Below are positions 5,314-7,088 of a stretch of DNA of 7,088 nucleotides, one piece after another. The notes below the pieces were generated by a model. That model was not told the DNA's origin, searched no databases, and was given only the letters and a program-made list of their open reading frames with translations. The translations under genes and the position numbers were made by a program. Position 1 is the stretch's first letter, and each line of letters opens with the position of its first letter. This stretch comes from Moraxellaceae bacterium UBA2032 (GTDB lineage: Bacteria; Pseudomonadota; Gammaproteobacteria; Pseudomonadales; Moraxellaceae). Location: the NCBI GenBank assembly GCA_002333125.1, contig DDBM01000144.1, positions 3,062-10,149 of the forward strand, written 5' to 3'.

Positions 5314-7088
5314 TTAATAACTCACGCCTAATGTTAAATTAGCTGCTCTGCGTTGATTGTTTCCTTGAGCAATCGTTAAATAAAACGGCCCTAAGCGGGT
5401 ATCTGCGGCTAACACTGCACCCAAACTATAAACGGTATCATCTAATAAACTCGGTGACCAATTATCTTTTTGAGTAACCGCCCCCGCCTCAGCTAATAAA
5501 CCCATATAAACACCGCCCCCTAAGGCAGAGGGCATGACTTTAATTTGTTTATATCCTAATAAGCGGGTAAGAAAAAATGAGTTTCCTGCCAACTCACCAC
5601 GCCTATAAGCCGATAAGTTTAATGCGCCGCCTAACTGAAATTTCTCGGCGTAAGGTAAGGTTGAGCCAAGTGAACTACCGCCTTTGCCTGTTGCAAAAAA
5701 AGTATAAGTATTCCATGTAAACGCATGGCGCCAATCTAGCATAACGCGCTGATAATCTTTATCGCTGCCCATGCCCGACTCTGCCGAAAAATACTGTAAT
5801 CGCGCCCAATCACCTTTACGTGGAAAACGTGGATTATCTAATTGGTCAAATACGGCATTGATGCCATAACCCGTTTGTTGATAGCTTTCGCCTACTAAAG
5901 GATTTAAGTTTGCCGATGAAGAAGTCCATTTAAGTGTTTGTTCTGAAACAAAAAACCGTACTTCACCCCACTTTCCTAACACTGAGCCAATGTCCACACC
6001 ACCACCTGTGCGGCGCACTCTATTCGTACCTACTGTTTCGTGGTCAACCACAATATCGCGTGGTTCGTCTTTAATACCCAGCCAAGGCGCAATAAAAAAT
6101 TCACCATTTAAAACGGTAGGTTGATACAACTCAGTATATGCAGAACGGGTTTCGCCTAACTCGCCTTGTACTTGCCATTCTGCACCTAAATCATTTAGCC
6201 AACTACGGCGTAACCCTGCCACTAAACCAAAAGAAGAGTTATTGGCAAAATCGGTATTCAGCTTTAATCCTACACGGGCAAAATCTCGACCATCTTTTTC
6301 TATAGGAATTATTCGTAATAACGCGCCATCTTCTTTAGGAAATAATTGATAAGCAATGCGCTCAAAATCTCCGCGTGCATACACCGTATCAATACTTTGA
6401 TGCAGCTCTTTTTGCTCTAATGGCTGGCCAGTTTTAACGGCTATTAACGACTTTAATACTTGTGGACTCACCCAATGACTACCTGTTACCTCAACTTTAG
6501 TAATATTACGCTGTGCGGGTGTACGTTGTTGTATTTGTTGTTGCCATGCTTGATAGTCGGCCTCAGATAATGCATATTTTTGCAGTTTAGCCAAATTAAC
6601 ACGCGCTGCAATTTCACCCACTTCAATAAGCTTGGCTGATTCTTTAAAATCAGTTGCAGTTAACTGCCCCATATCAGGCGTAATTAAAATATCTTTAGGC
6701 GTAAGCGTGGCGATTTGCGCCTGCATATCTTTTTGTACCGCAATGTTGATGGTTTGCTCACTCACCGAAAACAAAGACTCTAACTTTTGACGATTGGTGT
6801 TAGGAGACGACACATTAACGGCAATGACGACATCACCACACAGTTTTCGGCCTTCATCAATGCCCATGTTTTTTACAATACCACCATCAACCACTAAATA
6901 ATTTTCGTAAGAAACAGGCGGAAAAACGCCTGATACACTCATACTTGCACGCATCACTAAGGGTAAATCACCATGATTCATCACTATTGTTTTGCCAGTT
7001 TCTAAATCTGCGGCAATCGCTCTATAGGGAATTGGCAATTGGTCAAACTGGTCGGCAACAATGCCACCTGTTAAGAGTCTAAAAAATT
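5314..7088 (-). CDS. Patatin-like phospholipase fused to POTRA and Omp85 barrel (PlpD / type Vd family), N-terminus beyond window
   Basis: Outer-membrane protein in which a patatin-type lipase/esterase passenger is joined to a POTRA domain and an Omp85-family 16-strand barrel, as in P. aeruginosa PlpD. The frame runs open through the right edge. The TTG at 7038 is an internal Leu in 'FDQLPIPYRA', so the gene continues upstream; 590 residues are visible. Using visible numbering, the patatin C-terminal half spans about 1-100, with 'PIPYRAIAADLETGK', 'RASMSVSGVFPPV' and catalytic Asp D67 in 'VVDGG'. The GxSxG serine and the oxyanion-hole glycines must lie outside the window. The POTRA domain is about 194-263 ('ITKVEVTGSHWVSPQVL' to 'LLRIIPIEKDG'). 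The barrel runs from about 270 to the end, includes an Omp85-like 'YRRGELAGN' segment (about 494-502) and ends in an aromatic residue (Tyr), as barrels recognised by BAM usually do. It is convergent with rlpA and functionally separate from the wall cluster. Confidence 0.92.
   Translation of the reverse strand, partial: FFRLLTGGIVADQFDQLPIPYRAIAADLETGKTIVMNHGDLPLVMRASMSVSGVFPPVSYENYLVVDGGIVKNMGIDEGRKLCGDVVIAVNVSSPNTNRQKLESLFSVSEQTINIAVQKDMQAQIATLTPKDILITPDMGQLTATDFKESAKLIEVGEIAARVNLAKLQKYALSEADYQAWQQQIQQRTPAQRNITKVEVTGSHWVSPQVLKSLIAVKTGQPLEQKELHQSIDTVYARGDFERIAYQLFPKEDGALLRIIPIEKDGRDFARVGLKLNTDFANNSSFGLVAGLRRSWLNDLGAEWQVQGELGETRSAYTELYQPTVLNGEFFIAPWLGIKDEPRDIVVDHETVGTNRVRRTGGGVDIGSVLGKWGEVRFFVSEQTLKWTSSSANLNPLVGESYQQTGYGINAVFDQLDNPRFPRKGDWARLQYFSAESGMGSDKDYQRVMLDWRHAFTWNTYTFFATGKGGSSLGSTLPYAEKFQLGGALNLSAYRRGELAGNSFFLTRLLGYKQIKVMPSALGGGVYMGLLAEAGAVTQKDNWSPSLLDDTVYSLGAVLAADTRLGPFYLTIAQGNNQRRAANLTLGVSY

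Noticed and set aside
7036..7038. TTG at 7038 as the start of the patatin gene
   Set aside because: It falls in the middle of the conserved patatin segment before 'PIPYRAIAADL', and the frame is open to the window edge, so the gene is truncated by the window rather than starting there.

Overview
The window looks like chromosomal DNA from an AT-rich gammaproteobacterium (roughly 40% GC by eye). The proteins and the order mrdA-rodA-mltB-(insert)-rlpA resemble the rod-shape/elongasome locus of Pseudomonadales and relatives, and a low-GC Moraxellaceae-type organism is plausible. That placement is inference from protein style and synteny only. No mobile element, CRISPR array, rRNA or tRNA was seen.

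Layout. Bases 2-1288 (+) hold the C-terminal two thirds of penicillin-binding protein 2 (mrdA), cut by the left window edge. rodA (1281-2429) overlaps its end by 8 bases, and mltB (2433-3428) follows rodA after 3 bases. These three form a tight translationally coupled unit that ends at an intrinsic terminator (3457-3485). That hairpin sits only 14 bases before the start codon of a secreted PEBP/YbhB-family protein (3500-4048). A perfect hairpin follows that gene, and then a 330-base non-coding stretch leads to an rlpA gene (4379-5254). This stretch carries several dyad symmetries, a sigma54-like motif and a weak sigma70-like promoter. A bidirectional terminator (5273-5302) separates rlpA from a convergent gene on the minus strand (5314 to the right edge). 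That gene encodes a patatin-POTRA-Omp85 barrel protein of the PlpD / type Vd secretion type, with its N-terminus outside the window.

How the genes work together. PBP2 (transpeptidase) and RodA (SEDS glycosyltransferase) are the cognate pair that builds lateral-wall peptidoglycan. MltB and RlpA are lytic transglycosylases that cut glycan strands, and RlpA's SPOR domain targets denuded glycans at septa. The locus therefore joins wall synthesis and wall cleavage. The PEBP protein is the odd member, having no established role in wall growth. The patatin-Omp85 protein is an outer-membrane/secreted lipase unrelated to this pathway; dacA, which often follows rlpA in related genomes, is not here.

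I did not find a clear undescribed system. The most promising signals are the regulatory-looking dyads upstream of rlpA (4290-4336) and the terminator placed almost on top of the PEBP start codon.
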